This document shows positions 27,928 through 38,143 of a stretch of 64,000 bases of DNA, piece by piece. The translations under genes were made by a program, and so were the position numbers. Under the pieces are notes generated by a model. The model made no database searches and was not told the origin of the DNA. It saw nothing but the letters and a program-made list of their open reading frames with translations. The stretch lies in contig QCCF01000001.1 of the NCBI GenBank assembly GCA_003281365.1, positions 1 through 64,000 of the forward strand, given 5' to 3'. Within the stretch, counting starts at the first letter, position 1. The number at the start of each line of letters is the position of its first letter. Source of the DNA: Prochlorococcus sp. AG-347-K18. GTDB taxonomy: Bacteria > Cyanobacteriota > Cyanobacteriia > PCC-6307 > Cyanobiaceae.

Positions 27928-27957
27928 AAATCTCTCATTAAAAAGAATGAGAGATTT
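27928..27957 (+). terminator. Terminator hairpin of rpsD
   Basis: AAATCTCTCATT (27928-27939) pairs perfectly with AATGAGAGATTT (27946-27957) around AAAAAG, followed by a T-rich tract. It ends rpsD transcription. The ATG at 27947, which would give the longest frame of the next gene, lies in the 3' arm, arguing for the later ATG at 27983. Confidence 0.8.
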
Positions 27958-27982
27958 AATTTTATTCTTATTTTTAAAAATA

Positions 27983-29146
27983 ATGGGAAATAAGGAAAAT
28001 AATATAAAAAAGCCAGGTTTTAAGACCTTATCTATTCACCATGGGGAAACATTTGCAGAAGAAACTGGATGCGTTATGCCTCCTATTTTTTCTACATCTA
28101 CTTTCAAACATGGAAATAAAGATAATTTCGACTACACCAGATCAGGCAATCCAAACTTTAGAATTCTAGAAAACATCCTTAAATCAATAGAAGATTCTAA
28201 ATACTGTACAGTTTTTGGATCTGGAATTAGCGCGGTAACTGCAGTTTCATCAACACTAAAATCAGGTGACAAGATACTCTGCGAGTCAAATCTCTATGGT
28301 TGTACAGTGAGGATGTTCGAAAAAGTTTTCAAGAAATTTGGACTAGAAGTTTTATACACAGATTTTACAAACGAAAACAATATCAAAAAGATTTCAAACT
28401 TCGAGCCAACATTGATATGGCTAGAAAGTCCAACTAATCCACTTTTGAAGGTACTCGATATTAAGGCGATTTGTGATGAAGCGAATAAACTCGAAATACC
28501 AGTAGTTGTAGACAACACATTTTCTACAGCGCTTATTCAAAAACCATTGGACCTTGGTGCAACACTATCGCTTATAAGCACAACAAAATTCATAAATGGG
28601 CATAGTGACGCACTTGGTGGAGCAGTACTTACAAATAATGAGGAATGGAATAGTAAGATGCTTTTCTCTCAAAAAGCTCTTGGGCTTCAACCATCTCCTT
28701 TTGATAGTTGGCTCATTACGAGAGGAGTAAAAACTCTTCCTTTAAGAATCGAACAACAAACTAAAAGTGCAGAATTTATTTCTGAAGAATTAGGTAATCA
28801 TAAAATTATTAGTAAAGTAATTTACCCTTTTAATCAAGAACATCCGCAATTTAATTTAGCAAAATCGCAAATGAAATCTGGAGGTTCAATGATCACCCTG
28901 AAATTAAAATTAAATAAAGAGGATACTTTTAAATTTTGCAAATCTCTCAAATATTTCTCTCTAGCAGAAAGCCTTGGAGGAGTTGAAAGTTTAATTTGTC
29001 ACCCTGCAACGATGACTCATGCTTCTGTTGATGACAAAACAAAAAATCTACTAGGGATAGATAATGCTCTTGTCAGATTATCAATTGGATGTGAAGATAC
29101 AAACGATTTAATCTCGGACATTTTATTTGCTTTAAATAAATTCTGA
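27983..29146 (+). CDS. Cys/Met-metabolism PLP enzyme (cystathionine gamma-synthase/lyase family)
   Basis: PLP enzyme of the MetB/MetC group. PLP contacts are seen in YTRSGNPNFRILE, FGSGISAVTAV and VVVDNTFSTAL; the Schiff-base lysine is in STTKFINGHSDALGG. From ATG 27983 it has 387 residues; the longer frame from 27947 starts inside the rpsD terminator. Sequence alone does not separate synthase, beta-lyase or gamma-lyase activity. It is followed after 3 bases by a second family member, then cysK, a sulfur amino acid cluster. Confidence 0.88.
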   Translation: MGNKENNIKKPGFKTLSIHHGETFAEETGCVMPPIFSTSTFKHGNKDNFDYTRSGNPNFRILENILKSIEDSKYCTVFGSGISAVTAVSSTLKSGDKILCESNLYGCTVRMFEKVFKKFGLEVLYTDFTNENNIKKISNFEPTLIWLESPTNPLLKVLDIKAICDEANKLEIPVVVDNTFSTALIQKPLDLGATLSLISTTKFINGHSDALGGAVLTNNEEWNSKMLFSQKALGLQPSPFDSWLITRGVKTLPLRIEQQTKSAEFISEELGNHKIISKVIYPFNQEHPQFNLAKSQMKSGGSMITLKLKLNKEDTFKFCKSLKYFSLAESLGGVESLICHPATMTHASVDDKTKNLLGIDNALVRLSIGCEDTNDLISDILFALNKF

Positions 29147-29149
29147 AAA

Positions 29150-30619
29150 TTGAGAGATTTACTTAAAAAACCTATATGGAAAAATTTAGAGTTGGGATAT
29201 GCAATTCCTGATAGTATTCATGCTGTTTCTGTAGCATTACCAACTTGGAATGATGTAATAAATTACGAGGAAAAAGATCAAGAATGCATGAATTTATTGA
29301 AGTCCATTTACCCACGATTCGGGCTAAACCCCATAGTGAAAAGATTATGCGAAAAAGTAAAAAAACAAAATTACTACAACAATAAAAGTATCTGGCCATA
29401 TCCGAATGAAAGAATAGCTATTAAAGCTAAAAAATACATTGATAGAAATACTTCTGAACAATTCTCGTTAATAGAAAAAAGAAATAATTTAGCTTTCTTA
29501 ATAACTGAAAAAGAAGGAAGTATTTATGCAAAATATTTTTGGCAACATACTGGTCTTGGTCTGTCTTCAAGAGCTGCCGCTATAGAACTAGGTCTTGAAG
29601 ATTGCCCTCCAAAATCTTACGTAAATGAATGTTCTCAAAGAATAAAAAATAGAATTTCTAAATCTACAAAAATTGACTCTAATGATATTCACTTAACTTC
29701 ATCTGGAATGTCTGCATTGCATACATCATTAGAAATCATATATAAATTATTTCCAGCTAAACCAACACTCCAAGTTGGTTTTCCATATGTAGATGTACTT
29801 AAATTACCAATGAAAATCTTTCACGGAGCAAAGTTAATTACAGAAGAAAATTGCGCGGATACTGAATTAGAAATCAAAAGAATAAATCCATCAGCATTAA
29901 TTATTGAACTTCCAAGTAATCCAATGCTCAAATGTGTAAACATTAAAAAAATTTCAAAAATTGCAAAAAAGCTAAATATTCCGTTAATTGTTGACGATAC
30001 GATTGGTTCGAATTTAAATATAAATTCTATAGAACATGCAGATATAGTTTTTACTTCACTTACAAAAATTTTTTCAGGTAGTGGTGATATTCTTGCCGGA
30101 TCATTAATACTAAATCCAAAAAGCAAATGGATTGATCAGTTTAGAAATGCATTAAACGAGATTAATATTCCAATACTTTCCGATGGAGATATAGTTTATC
30201 TAGAAAAAGTTAGTAGAGATGTAAATCAAAGAGTTTTTGAACAAAATAAAGCATGTTTAGAATTAAAAAAAAGATTAGAGAATCATAGCGAAATTAAAAA
30301 TATTTTTCATCCTGAAAATTGTCCAAATTTTAATTCTTTACTTACTTCTAATGGGGGATACGGCTGCTTATTGTCGTTTGAATTAAATGGAGGATTGAAC
30401 AAAGCTAAAAAATTTTATGATTCTCTAAAAGTATCTAAAGGGCCTAGTTTAGGTACAAAATTTACTCTAGTTTGTCCTTATGTTTTACTTGCTCATTATG
30501 ACGAGTTGGATTGGGCTGAAAGTTTTGGTATACCTTCGTACCTTATTAGAGTATCAGTTGGATTAGAAGACCAAGATCAATTATGGAAAACCTTTTCTGA
30601 AGCACTAAATAATTTATAA
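29150..30619 (+). CDS. Cystathionine gamma-synthase-like PLP enzyme with N-terminal extension
   Basis: A second Cys/Met PLP enzyme, 489 residues, with about 100-150 extra N-terminal residues relative to MetB and a layout like fungal long-form synthases. The core keeps the LTSSGMSALHTSLEII cofactor loop, PLIVDDTIGSN and the lysine motif TSLTKIFSGSGDILAG. The start is TTG (context ctgaaaattgagagat), or a later codon. It is cotranscribed with the previous gene. Its product would feed methionine synthesis; this is inferred from family and context. Confidence 0.85.
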   Translation: MRDLLKKPIWKNLELGYAIPDSIHAVSVALPTWNDVINYEEKDQECMNLLKSIYPRFGLNPIVKRLCEKVKKQNYYNNKSIWPYPNERIAIKAKKYIDRNTSEQFSLIEKRNNLAFLITEKEGSIYAKYFWQHTGLGLSSRAAAIELGLEDCPPKSYVNECSQRIKNRISKSTKIDSNDIHLTSSGMSALHTSLEIIYKLFPAKPTLQVGFPYVDVLKLPMKIFHGAKLITEENCADTELEIKRINPSALIIELPSNPMLKCVNIKKISKIAKKLNIPLIVDDTIGSNLNINSIEHADIVFTSLTKIFSGSGDILAGSLILNPKSKWIDQFRNALNEINIPILSDGDIVYLEKVSRDVNQRVFEQNKACLELKKRLENHSEIKNIFHPENCPNFNSLLTSNGGYGCLLSFELNGGLNKAKKFYDSLKVSKGPSLGTKFTLVCPYVLLAHYDELDWAESFGIPSYLIRVSVGLEDQDQLWKTFSEALNNL

Positions 30620-30704
30620 ATTCCTAGTATTTACCGTATAGAAACTTATATACTCTTTTTCTGAATAATAGTTAGTATTAATATATATTTTCTCAATATA
30701 TAAA

Positions 30705-31691
30705 ATGGCAAAAATTTATGAGGACAACAGTTTTGCTATTGGAAACACTCCATTAGTAAAATTAAAATCAGTTACTAAAAACTCGAAAGCTACAGTACTT
30801 GCAAAAATTGAAGGGAGAAACCCCGCTTATAGTGTCAAATGCAGGATTGGCGCAAACATGATCTGGGATGCCGAGAAAAGTGGGAAACTTACAAAAGACA
30901 AAACTATTGTTGAGCCAACTTCTGGAAATACAGGAATTGCTCTAGCCTTTACTGCTTCAGCAAGAGGTTATAAACTGATCCTTACAATGCCAGAATCCAT
31001 GTCAATTGAAAGAAGAAGGGTTATGGCAGTGTTGGGTGCTGAAATTGTTTTAACAGAGGCATCTAAAGGCATGCCAGGGGCAATAGCTAAGGCTAAAGAA
31101 ATTGCTGACAGTAATCCTTCTCAATATTTTATGCCAGGTCAATTTGATAATCCAGCAAACCCTGAAATTCATTTCAAAACTACTGGACCAGAAATCTGGG
31201 ATGATTGCGATGGTGAAATTGATGTCCTAGTTGCAGGGGTTGGAACTGGCGGCACAATTACAGGAGTTTCAAGATACATCAAGCAAGAGAAGGGTAAGAA
31301 TATTACTTCTGTGGCTGTAGAACCATCACACAGTCCTGTTATTACACAGACAATGAATGGAGAAGAGGTTAAATCCGGACCACATAAAATCCAAGGAATT
31401 GGAGCAGGATTTATTCCTAAGAACCTTGACTTGTCAATTGTTGATAAGGTCGAACAAGTAACAAATGACGAATCAATTGAGATGGCTCTTAGGTTAGCTA
31501 AAGAGGAAGGTCTCTTAGTAGGAATATCTTGTGGGGCTGCCGCTGCTGCTGCTGTTAGATTAGCTGAACAAGATGAATATGCTGGTAAGACAATTGTAGT
31601 TGTTCTACCTGATTTAGCAGAGAGGTATTTATCATCAATTATGTTTACTGAAGTTCCAAGTGGAATCATTCAAGAACCAGTCAAAGCCTAA
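30705..31691 (+). CDS. cysK: Cysteine synthase (O-acetylserine sulfhydrylase, CysK)
   Basis: Makes cysteine from O-acetylserine and sulfide. GNTPLVKL opens the enzyme, the PLP lysine is in [16 protein letters not shown], the substrate loop is [12 protein letters not shown] and the phosphate loop VGTGGTITG. 328 residues. It lies 85 bases after the cystathionine enzymes, behind an AT-rich gap that may hold its own promoter. It is convergent with queA, two bases apart. Confidence 0.97.
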   Translation: MAKIYEDNSFAIGNTPLVKLKSVTKNSKATVLAKIEGRNPAYSVKCRIGANMIWDAEKSGKLTKDKTIVEPTSGNTGIALAFTASARGYKLILTMPESMSIERRRVMAVLGAEIVLTEASKGMPGAIAKAKEIADSNPSQYFMPGQFDNPANPEIHFKTTGPEIWDDCDGEIDVLVAGVGTGGTITGVSRYIKQEKGKNITSVAVEPSHSPVITQTMNGEEVKSGPHKIQGIGAGFIPKNLDLSIVDKVEQVTNDESIEMALRLAKEEGLLVGISCGAAAAAAVRLAEQDEYAGKTIVVVLPDLAERYLSSIMFTEVPSGIIQEPVKA

Positions 31692-31693
31692 AT

Positions 31694-32818
31694 CTATTTT
31701 TTCTCCAGTAGTGAATCTGGTGAAATATACATAGCATCGCCATAAGAGAAGAATCTAAATTTTTCTTTTATGGCTTTTTTATAGAGATCTAATAATCTTT
31801 CTCTACCAATCATTGCACTTACTAAAAGTAATAATGAACTTTTAGGGAGATGAAAATTAGTTAATAATCCATCAACTACCTTAAATTTATAACCTGGCTT
31901 AATTACTAAATCTACGTATTTAGCTATGGGAATAAAGTCATTAATTTCGTGAGAATAACAACTTTCAAGAGCTCTTACGCTAGTTGTACCAATAGCAATT
32001 ATTTTTCTATCTGTTTTCTTTATTCTTTTTATTTCCTCCACTACTTCCTTATTAACACTTACCCATTCTTTGTGAAGTTTTAAGTTACTTAAATCTTCTT
32101 GATCAATTGGTTTGAATGTTCCATAACCCACGTGCAAAGTTATCGGTAAGATTATTACGCCTTTTTTTTTTAGATTGGAAATAAGACTTTTGCTTAAGTG
32201 TAAACCAGCTGTTGGCGCAGCAACTGCCCCCGGATTTGTCGCATACTCAGTTTGATAACTTTTCTCATGAAAAGATTCTTCTTCGGAATTTTTTATATAA
32301 GGAGGGAGTGGGATTTCCCCGTATTTATCAAGAAGGTCATTCATTGAATTGAGACAAGTTATATTTTCCGGAAATTTAATAAATCTTCCTCCAGTTTCTT
32401 CATCAACCCCATCAACAATCAAGTTAATATCTCGTGCTAGAGGAGATTTTAATTTTAATTTTCTATTTATTTTTAACTTTTTCGCCGGCTTTGCCAAACA
32501 TAACCAAACACATTCATGGGATCTTTCTAAAACTAATAATTCGACTAATGTCTTATTTTCTAATTCAAGCTTTAACCTAGCTTTCATTACTTTAGTATTG
32601 TTTACAACTACAAGATCGCCCTCTCTAAATTCATCTAAAAGATTCTTGGTAAATTTATTAGTCAAGCAGTCTTCTTCTAAAACACTACTTCTAACTATCA
32701 TCAATCTTGATTCATGCCTAATTGAAGAGGGTTTACTAGCAATTAATGAAGGATCAAGTAAATAATCATAAGCTTCAAGCTTATAATCTCTTTCTTCATT
32801 ATTAATTTGAGAAATCAA
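31694..32818 (-). CDS. queA: S-adenosylmethionine:tRNA ribosyltransferase-isomerase (QueA)
   Basis: Transfers the ribosyl part of SAM to preQ1 in tRNA during queuosine synthesis. Motifs: YDYLLDPSLIA at the N-terminus, NPGAVAAPTAGLHLS, HVGYGTFKPI and the C-terminal FFSYGDAMYI. 374 residues. It lies 6 bases downstream of the E2 gene pdhC on the same strand. Confidence 0.96.
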   Translation of the reverse strand: MISQINNEERDYKLEAYDYLLDPSLIASKPSSIRHESRLMIVRSSVLEEDCLTNKFTKNLLDEFREGDLVVVNNTKVMKARLKLELENKTLVELLVLERSHECVWLCLAKPAKKLKINRKLKLKSPLARDINLIVDGVDEETGGRFIKFPENITCLNSMNDLLDKYGEIPLPPYIKNSEEESFHEKSYQTEYATNPGAVAAPTAGLHLSKSLISNLKKKGVIILPITLHVGYGTFKPIDQEDLSNLKLHKEWVSVNKEVVEEIKRIKKTDRKIIAIGTTSVRALESCYSHEINDFIPIAKYVDLVIKPGYKFKVVDGLLTNFHLPKSSLLLLVSAMIGRERLLDLYKKAIKEKFRFFSYGDAMYISPDSLLEKK

Positions 32819-32824
32819 TTAAAT

Positions 32825-34192
32825 TTAGGAAACAAGAGTCTCTGGCTCATCTTCAATTAGGGAAGCCAAGTCTTTTAAGAATGAAGCTCCATCAGCTCCA
32901 TAGATCACTCTATGATCAGCTGTTAGATTTACTTGCATTATTTTTTTAACAGATATTGAACCATCACTATTAGCAAGAACGGTTGGTTTCGATGATGCTA
33001 TGGCTAAAATAGCACCGGTACCTGGAGGAAGAATTGCGTCAAATCTATCAACTCCAAACATCCCAAGGTTAGATAAAGTGAAGGTTCCAGTTGAGTATTC
33101 ATCAGGTTCTAATTGTTTTGATCTTGATCTTTTTACGAGATCTTTCCATTCCCTAGACAACTCAAATAAATCAGTATTGCATGGTTCTTTTAAAACTGGA
33201 GTTATTAGTCCACCATCTTCCATCGCAACAGCAACAGCAATATTTATATTTTCTGGATAAGAAATTCCATTTTCTGAAAAACTTGAGTTAACTTGAGGAT
33301 GTTTCTTTAGTGTCTTTGCAACTGCCTTTACTAGTAAAGCAGTCATAGTCACTCCGTTCTGTTTTACTTTTTTGTAGAAATTATCTAATTTATCTGTGTT
33401 GATGGAGTATCCCACCCTAAAACATGGCACATCTAAACTAGATTCCATATTTTTATTTACCGCTTTTTGAAGAGTATTAAATTGAATTGTTTCTCCAGGG
33501 TTACCAAAACTATTCCCTATAGTTTCTGGTTTACTTTCAACTCCTAAATTTGAACCAGAAATACTTGCAGGAGAACCACCTTCTCCTATCCATGGTATAG
33601 AAACAGGCTGGCCATTAGCTTTTAAAATATCATCGGCTTGAATCCTTCCGTGCGGACCAGATCCATGAACTTTTGCTAAATCAACACCCATTTGAGAGGC
33701 TAGTTTTTTAGCTTTTGGAGATGCAATTATCCTCGAAGAAACATTATTTGTAGCAGCATTAATTTGATCGCTATTAAAAGATGGGGCTACCTTTTCACTC
33801 TTTAATACAACTTCTTTTTCTTGTTTTTCGACAATTTCACTTTTGACCACTGGTTTTTCTTCAGTTTTATTACTTTCCAATTCAAGTTGATCCGAGCTAG
33901 AAACTTCGAGTTGATTTCCTTTATTTTGTTCTTGAACAGAAGCTATCTCATCTTCATTTTCTACAATAAGACCAATAGTCTCTCCTACTGGCGCAGTGCT
34001 GCCGGCAGGCATTAAAACTGCTGCAAGATATCCATCTTGAAAAGATTCAACATCCATATCTGCCTTATCAGATTCAACAACCAAGACAGATTCGCCTCTT
34101 TCAACCTTATCCCCGGGATTTTTCAACCATTCCACTATCTTGCCCTCCGTCATAGTAGAACTCAAGGCAGGCATGAATATTTCGTGAGACAT
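32825..34192 (-). CDS. pdhC: Dihydrolipoamide acetyltransferase, pyruvate dehydrogenase E2
   Basis: Core of the pyruvate dehydrogenase complex. The single N-terminal lipoyl domain has the lipoylated lysine in VVESDKADMDVE (about residue 43). A Glu/Lys-rich linker follows, then the E3-binding domain ASPKAKKLASQMGVDL, and the catalytic domain with the acetyltransferase motif DHRVIYGADG near the C-terminus. 455 residues. Its lipoyl group depends on lipoate pathway enzymes such as LipB, encoded nearby. Confidence 0.95.
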   Translation of the reverse strand: MSHEIFMPALSSTMTEGKIVEWLKNPGDKVERGESVLVVESDKADMDVESFQDGYLAAVLMPAGSTAPVGETIGLIVENEDEIASVQEQNKGNQLEVSSSDQLELESNKTEEKPVVKSEIVEKQEKEVVLKSEKVAPSFNSDQINAATNNVSSRIIASPKAKKLASQMGVDLAKVHGSGPHGRIQADDILKANGQPVSIPWIGEGGSPASISGSNLGVESKPETIGNSFGNPGETIQFNTLQKAVNKNMESSLDVPCFRVGYSINTDKLDNFYKKVKQNGVTMTALLVKAVAKTLKKHPQVNSSFSENGISYPENINIAVAVAMEDGGLITPVLKEPCNTDLFELSREWKDLVKRSRSKQLEPDEYSTGTFTLSNLGMFGVDRFDAILPPGTGAILAIASSKPTVLANSDGSISVKKIMQVNLTADHRVIYGADGASFLKDLASLIEDEPETLVS

Positions 34193-34404
34193 AAGAAAAT
34201 TGTTATTGCATAAGTTTCAAGGGATTTTTAACAAACTTTCAAAAGTTTTTATGATTAAGAACCCTTTTAACTCTTGATCTAATTATACGAAATCATGTTC
34301 ACAGTGGGAACTCTTAAAACTTAAGAAAGTAATAATTTAGATCGATTATAAATTTAAATTTTTTTCACTTAGATTTCTTATTTTAAAAGACTCTGCTTCT
34401 TCCT

Positions 34405-34848
34405 TTAATTATTATCTATAGATTGAATAACTCCATCTTTAACAGTAATTGAGACTTGCATTTTTTCAATAAGATTGTCGCCCACAGTGACATCACAGAA
34501 ACTATCCACTTGACCTTGATCAACAATTTCGTCCATTTTTAATTCGCGAACTTGACTTTGTTGTTGAAGCAGATTTCTTTTTTGTTCTTCAATTTCATTG
34601 CGTTTTGCTGCAACTTGTTGTTGCACCTGACTAACCTGTTCTTGAACCCTTGGATCTAAAGGATTAACAGATTGGGATCTAATATTATTTACTATTTGCT
34701 GCCCTTCCTGCTCAAGTTGAGATAATTGCTGATCAATATTTGAAATTGCTTGACTTAATTCTTTTTCAGCATCTTCCTTCCAAGTTGGTGTAACTACAGC
34801 TTTAATAGCTATTGAGCGCTTTATAGATATTGAGTTTTTTGTTTCCAT
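34405..34848 (-). CDS. YlqD-family protein
   Basis: From ATG 34848, 147 residues: a short beta segment (RSIAIKAVVTPTWKEDA), a long glutamine-rich coiled coil over about 80 residues, then a beta-rich end (VTVGDNLIEKMQVSITVKDG). This is the YlqD pattern; function unknown. A longer frame from 34890 would add a 14-residue leader and overlap the acyl-CoA synthetase stop by 4 bases; the METKNS start fits better. Confidence 0.8.
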   Translation of the reverse strand: METKNSISIKRSIAIKAVVTPTWKEDAEKELSQAISNIDQQLSQLEQEGQQIVNNIRSQSVNPLDPRVQEQVSQVQQQVAAKRNEIEEQKRNLLQQQSQVRELKMDEIVDQGQVDSFCDVTVGDNLIEKMQVSITVKDGVIQSIDNN

Positions 34849-34886
34849 AAAAAAATAAATTACCTTTTCAATATAGATAGAACAAA

Positions 34887-36830
34887 TCAAATTTTCTTAC
34901 TAAATTTGTTTTCATACATATTTTCTATTTGTAATGAATACTTTTTTTCTATTTCTTTTCTTTTTTGTTTAAGTGTTTGTGTTAACAAACCATTTTCTAA
35001 AGTGAAGGCATCAACAAAATAACAATCTAATATTTGTTCTTCTGATCTTGCTCCTAATCTACTTTTAAGCAAATTATTAATTTGTGATTTAAAAAATATA
35101 CTAATATTTTTATTAAAGTTTAATTGTGATAGGTTTTCTTCCAAAAACTTGTTTTTAACCATTTCAACATTTGGCACTACTAGGGCTGTTAAACATTTTT
35201 TGTCTTGTCCTACTAGTTGAATCTGATTAATAAATTCCGAACTAAGGATTTCAGTCTCAAGCGGATTTGGTTCTATATTTTCACCACTTGATAGCACTAT
35301 TGTATCCTTGGCTCTTCCTGTTATAAAAAGAGAGCCATTTGGTATTAGGAAACCTAAATCACCAGTATCAAACCAACCATCCTTGGATAAAACATCTTTT
35401 GTAGCTAATTCATTATTAAGATAACCTTTCATTACTTGTGGTCCCTTAACAAGAATTTTTCCGACTTCTCTGAACTTCAGAATCTTTTTTTTATCATCAT
35501 TTACTATTTTGATTTCAGTAAATGCTAGAGGCTGACCAGATGATCCTCTAACGTTTAATTCTCTTCTTCTACAAGTTAATACTGGACTAGTTTCTGTGAG
35601 GCCATATCCCACCAAAACATCTACGCCTAAAGATTCAAAAAAAAGATCTACATGTTCTGGCAATGCCCCTCCGCCATTAATAGGAAATTTAAGTTTTTCT
35701 CCGCATAGTTGTCTGAGAATATTCGGCCATAAAAAAATAGTAGACAATTTATGTAAAGGATATCGGCCAATAACAGAAATCAGTAAGGGGATTTTTGATT
35801 TAAAAGTTATTTGATTGATATCTAAATTTCTTATCTTTCTTAGATTTCTTTTGAAAACTGAACTATTACTTATCAAAAACTTAACAAGTTTTTGCTTTTT
35901 GGAAGGCATTTTTTTCAACGCCTGAAAAAAACCATCATGTATTGCCTCCCATAGTCTTGGTACAGTAGCCATGACAACAGGTTTTATTTGTGTAATATCA
36001 TCTTTCAGAAATTTTGGAATTGTATAATATTGAGAACAACCACATGAAAAAAAGAAGTATTCAGCACTCCTCTCATAAGAATGCCAAATAGGCAAAACAC
36101 TTAATACAGAGGTCCCAGGTTCTGGATCAGCGATATAGGCTAAATTGATTATTTGATGTAAAAAATTTGCATGAGTCAATGGGACACCTTTGGGTTTTCC
36201 TGTTGTCCCAGAAGTGTAAAGAATAGTAGCAACGTCATCAATGTCTGGATTAAATTTTTCAAGATTATTATTTTGCGAATTTTCTTTTTCTTCTGAACTT
36301 ATAAATTTACTCCAACTTATTAAACTTTCAAATTGTTCATCTTCTAAATTAATTATAAATTTCAGTCTTTTTTTTAATTCTTCTTTTTTGTTTAACTTGA
36401 GCCAAATCTCCTTAGACTGAACTATTAGACCTACTGAATTAGAGTGCTCAATTATATAATCTAATTCTACTGAGGGAGAATTAATACCTCTCACTGCATT
36501 TATAGCTCCTAAACGCATTAAGCCTTGATCTACTACTAGCCATCTTGGAGAATTTTCAGATATTACAGTAACAACATCCCCCTTTACTAAACCATAATTT
36601 TTAAAAGAAAAAGAGACTTTTGTTATTAAATCAGCTAGTTCAGAATAAGAAAATTTTTCTTTATATTTCCCTCTTAAATCGCTGACAGCTAAAGTATCAC
36701 CACATTTAAATTTTAATTTGTCCCAAATTTGATCTATATGATGAAGGTTCTTAATAAAATCTCTATTTTTAGCAAATTTATCTTTTTTAGAAAGAGGTTT
36801 GGCTGAAGGCCAATACGCTAAATCACTCAT
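34887..36830 (-). CDS. Long-chain acyl-CoA/acyl-ACP synthetase (AMP-forming)
   Basis: ANL-superfamily enzyme that activates fatty acids as acyl-AMP. P-loop-like motif ILYTSGTTGKPKGVPLTH; adenylate motif GYGLTETSPV; hinge GWFDTGDLGFL and GRAKDTIVLSSGENIEPNPL. 647 residues, the long-chain type used in cyanobacteria to recycle free fatty acids from membranes. It lies 26 bases downstream of lipB. Confidence 0.94.
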   Translation of the reverse strand: MSDLAYWPSAKPLSKKDKFAKNRDFIKNLHHIDQIWDKLKFKCGDTLAVSDLRGKYKEKFSYSELADLITKVSFSFKNYGLVKGDVVTVISENSPRWLVVDQGLMRLGAINAVRGINSPSVELDYIIEHSNSVGLIVQSKEIWLKLNKKEELKKRLKFIINLEDEQFESLISWSKFISSEEKENSQNNNLEKFNPDIDDVATILYTSGTTGKPKGVPLTHANFLHQIINLAYIADPEPGTSVLSVLPIWHSYERSAEYFFFSCGCSQYYTIPKFLKDDITQIKPVVMATVPRLWEAIHDGFFQALKKMPSKKQKLVKFLISNSSVFKRNLRKIRNLDINQITFKSKIPLLISVIGRYPLHKLSTIFLWPNILRQLCGEKLKFPINGGGALPEHVDLFFESLGVDVLVGYGLTETSPVLTCRRRELNVRGSSGQPLAFTEIKIVNDDKKKILKFREVGKILVKGPQVMKGYLNNELATKDVLSKDGWFDTGDLGFLIPNGSLFITGRAKDTIVLSSGENIEPNPLETEILSSEFINQIQLVGQDKKCLTALVVPNVEMVKNKFLEENLSQLNFNKNISIFFKSQINNLLKSRLGARSEEQILDCYFVDAFTLENGLLTQTLKQKRKEIEKKYSLQIENMYENKFSKKI

Positions 36831-36856
36831 ATTAAATTGATTTGAAATTTTAATTT

Positions 36857-37507
36857 CTATTTTGATACAAAATCAAAATTAAATTCTTCCTGGATGATTT
36901 TTTTAACAATTCTCTTGACTTCTTGGATATTTAAATTTTTATTGTAATCAATCATATTTGCCATAATACAATTTTCTATTCCGCAAGGAACAATTTTATT
37001 AAAGTTTTCTAATTCGCAGTCAATATTGATTGAAAATCCATTTATCGTAATCCATCTTTTACACCCAATTCCAATTGATGCAATTTTCTTATTTCCTATC
37101 CAAACACCTGTAAACCCTTTTCTAGAATGACAATTTATATTAAAAGTTCCAAGGGTTTTTATAATAATTTCTTCAATTTTTCTTAAGTACCAATTTAAAT
37201 CTTTATTAAAATTTTTCAAATCTAAAACCAAATACGTTACTAATTGTCCTGGCATATGACAAGTGACCTCACCACCTCTATCAATCTTAAAAACATCATA
37301 TTTAGCATCATTCAGAGAAAATAGTAAATTATCATAATTAGATCCTCTCCCCAATGTATAACAGAGTTGATGCTCCCCTATCCAAATAAAATCAGGGTTA
37401 GAATTATCTAAAATTAATGACTCCTGATATTCTTTTTGTAATTTATAAACATCATTAAAAGAAGAAATATTATCAGGTTGTTTAATTATTGCTGTCCTAT
37501 TATCCAT
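36857..37507 (-). CDS. lipB: Lipoyl(octanoyl) transferase (LipB)
   Basis: Moves octanoate from acyl carrier protein to lipoyl domains, the first step of lipoate assembly on E2 and GcvH. Conserved [31 protein letters not shown], the lysine in [17 protein letters not shown] and the acyl-thioester cysteine in [12 protein letters not shown]. 216 residues. It is divergent from hpf. Confidence 0.95.
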   Translation of the reverse strand: MDNRTAIIKQPDNISSFNDVYKLQKEYQESLILDNSNPDFIWIGEHQLCYTLGRGSNYDNLLFSLNDAKYDVFKIDRGGEVTCHMPGQLVTYLVLDLKNFNKDLNWYLRKIEEIIIKTLGTFNINCHSRKGFTGVWIGNKKIASIGIGCKRWITINGFSINIDCELENFNKIVPCGIENCIMANMIDYNKNLNIQEVKRIVKKIIQEEFNFDFVSK

Positions 37508-37551
37508 ATTTAAGTAGATTTAGAAAGTAAGTAAATATTTTTAGATTTGTT

Positions 37552-38136
37552 ATGAAAATTTTAATCCATGGAAAGAATCTTGAACTCACTGGAGCCTTAA
37601 AAGAATATACTGAGGCAAAGATAGAAAAAGCAACACATCACTATAAGGATATCGTTAAAGAAGCTGACATACACCTTTCAATTGAAAAGAACCCAAGAGT
37701 CTCGTTCCAGACTGCAGAAGTTACTATTTTTGCAAATGGTACCGTAATTCGAGCTGAAGAAAAAACAGAAAATCTATACTCAAGCATTGATTTAGTTTCA
37801 AATAAACTTTGTAGAAAATTACGCAAATACAAAGAAAGAAACAATAAAACAATCCATAATAAACAATTTAAAAATAAAGATGCTTTACCAATTGAAAGTA
37901 TGGAATCAAATTTTTTAGATAAAGCTCTATTTAAAGAGGGAACTGAAGCAAGTCTGCCTGAGCCATCTATTAAAAATAAATACTTTGAAATGATTCCAAT
38001 TTCATCAGACGAGGCAAGAAAACAATTAGATCTAATTGATCATGACTTTTATGTTTTTCGAAACAAGAAAAATAATGAACTTCAAGTTATATATAAAAGG
38101 AATCATGGAGGTTATGGACTGATTCAATCTAAATAA
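37552..38136 (+). CDS. hpf: Long-form ribosome hibernation promoting factor (HPF/LrtA)
   Basis: Residues 1-100 form the S30AE domain (MKILIHGKNLELTGALKEYT, then VSFQTAEVTIFANG). A linker leads to the C-terminal dimerisation domain (MIPISSDEARKQLDLIDHDF to GYGLIQ). The long form joins two 70S ribosomes into inactive 100S dimers; in cyanobacteria it is the light-repressed LrtA. 194 residues. Confidence 0.95.
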   Translation: MKILIHGKNLELTGALKEYTEAKIEKATHHYKDIVKEADIHLSIEKNPRVSFQTAEVTIFANGTVIRAEEKTENLYSSIDLVSNKLCRKLRKYKERNNKTIHNKQFKNKDALPIESMESNFLDKALFKEGTEASLPEPSIKNKYFEMIPISSDEARKQLDLIDHDFYVFRNKKNNELQVIYKRNHGGYGLIQSK

Positions 38137-38143
38137 GTTTTAA

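Noticed and set aside
31169-31669. A 166-codon open frame antisense to cysK
   Set aside because: It lies wholly inside a strongly conserved enzyme gene on the other strand, has no family likeness, and its long openness follows from the codon bias of cysK.
32349-32765. A 138-codon frame antisense to queA
   Set aside because: A shadow of the queA codons; composition unlike a protein and no own regulatory context.
34193-34404. A possible small RNA or hairpin between pdhC and the YlqD gene
   Set aside because: The only palindrome (AAACTT/AAGTTT) is short and AT-rich and is expected by chance here.
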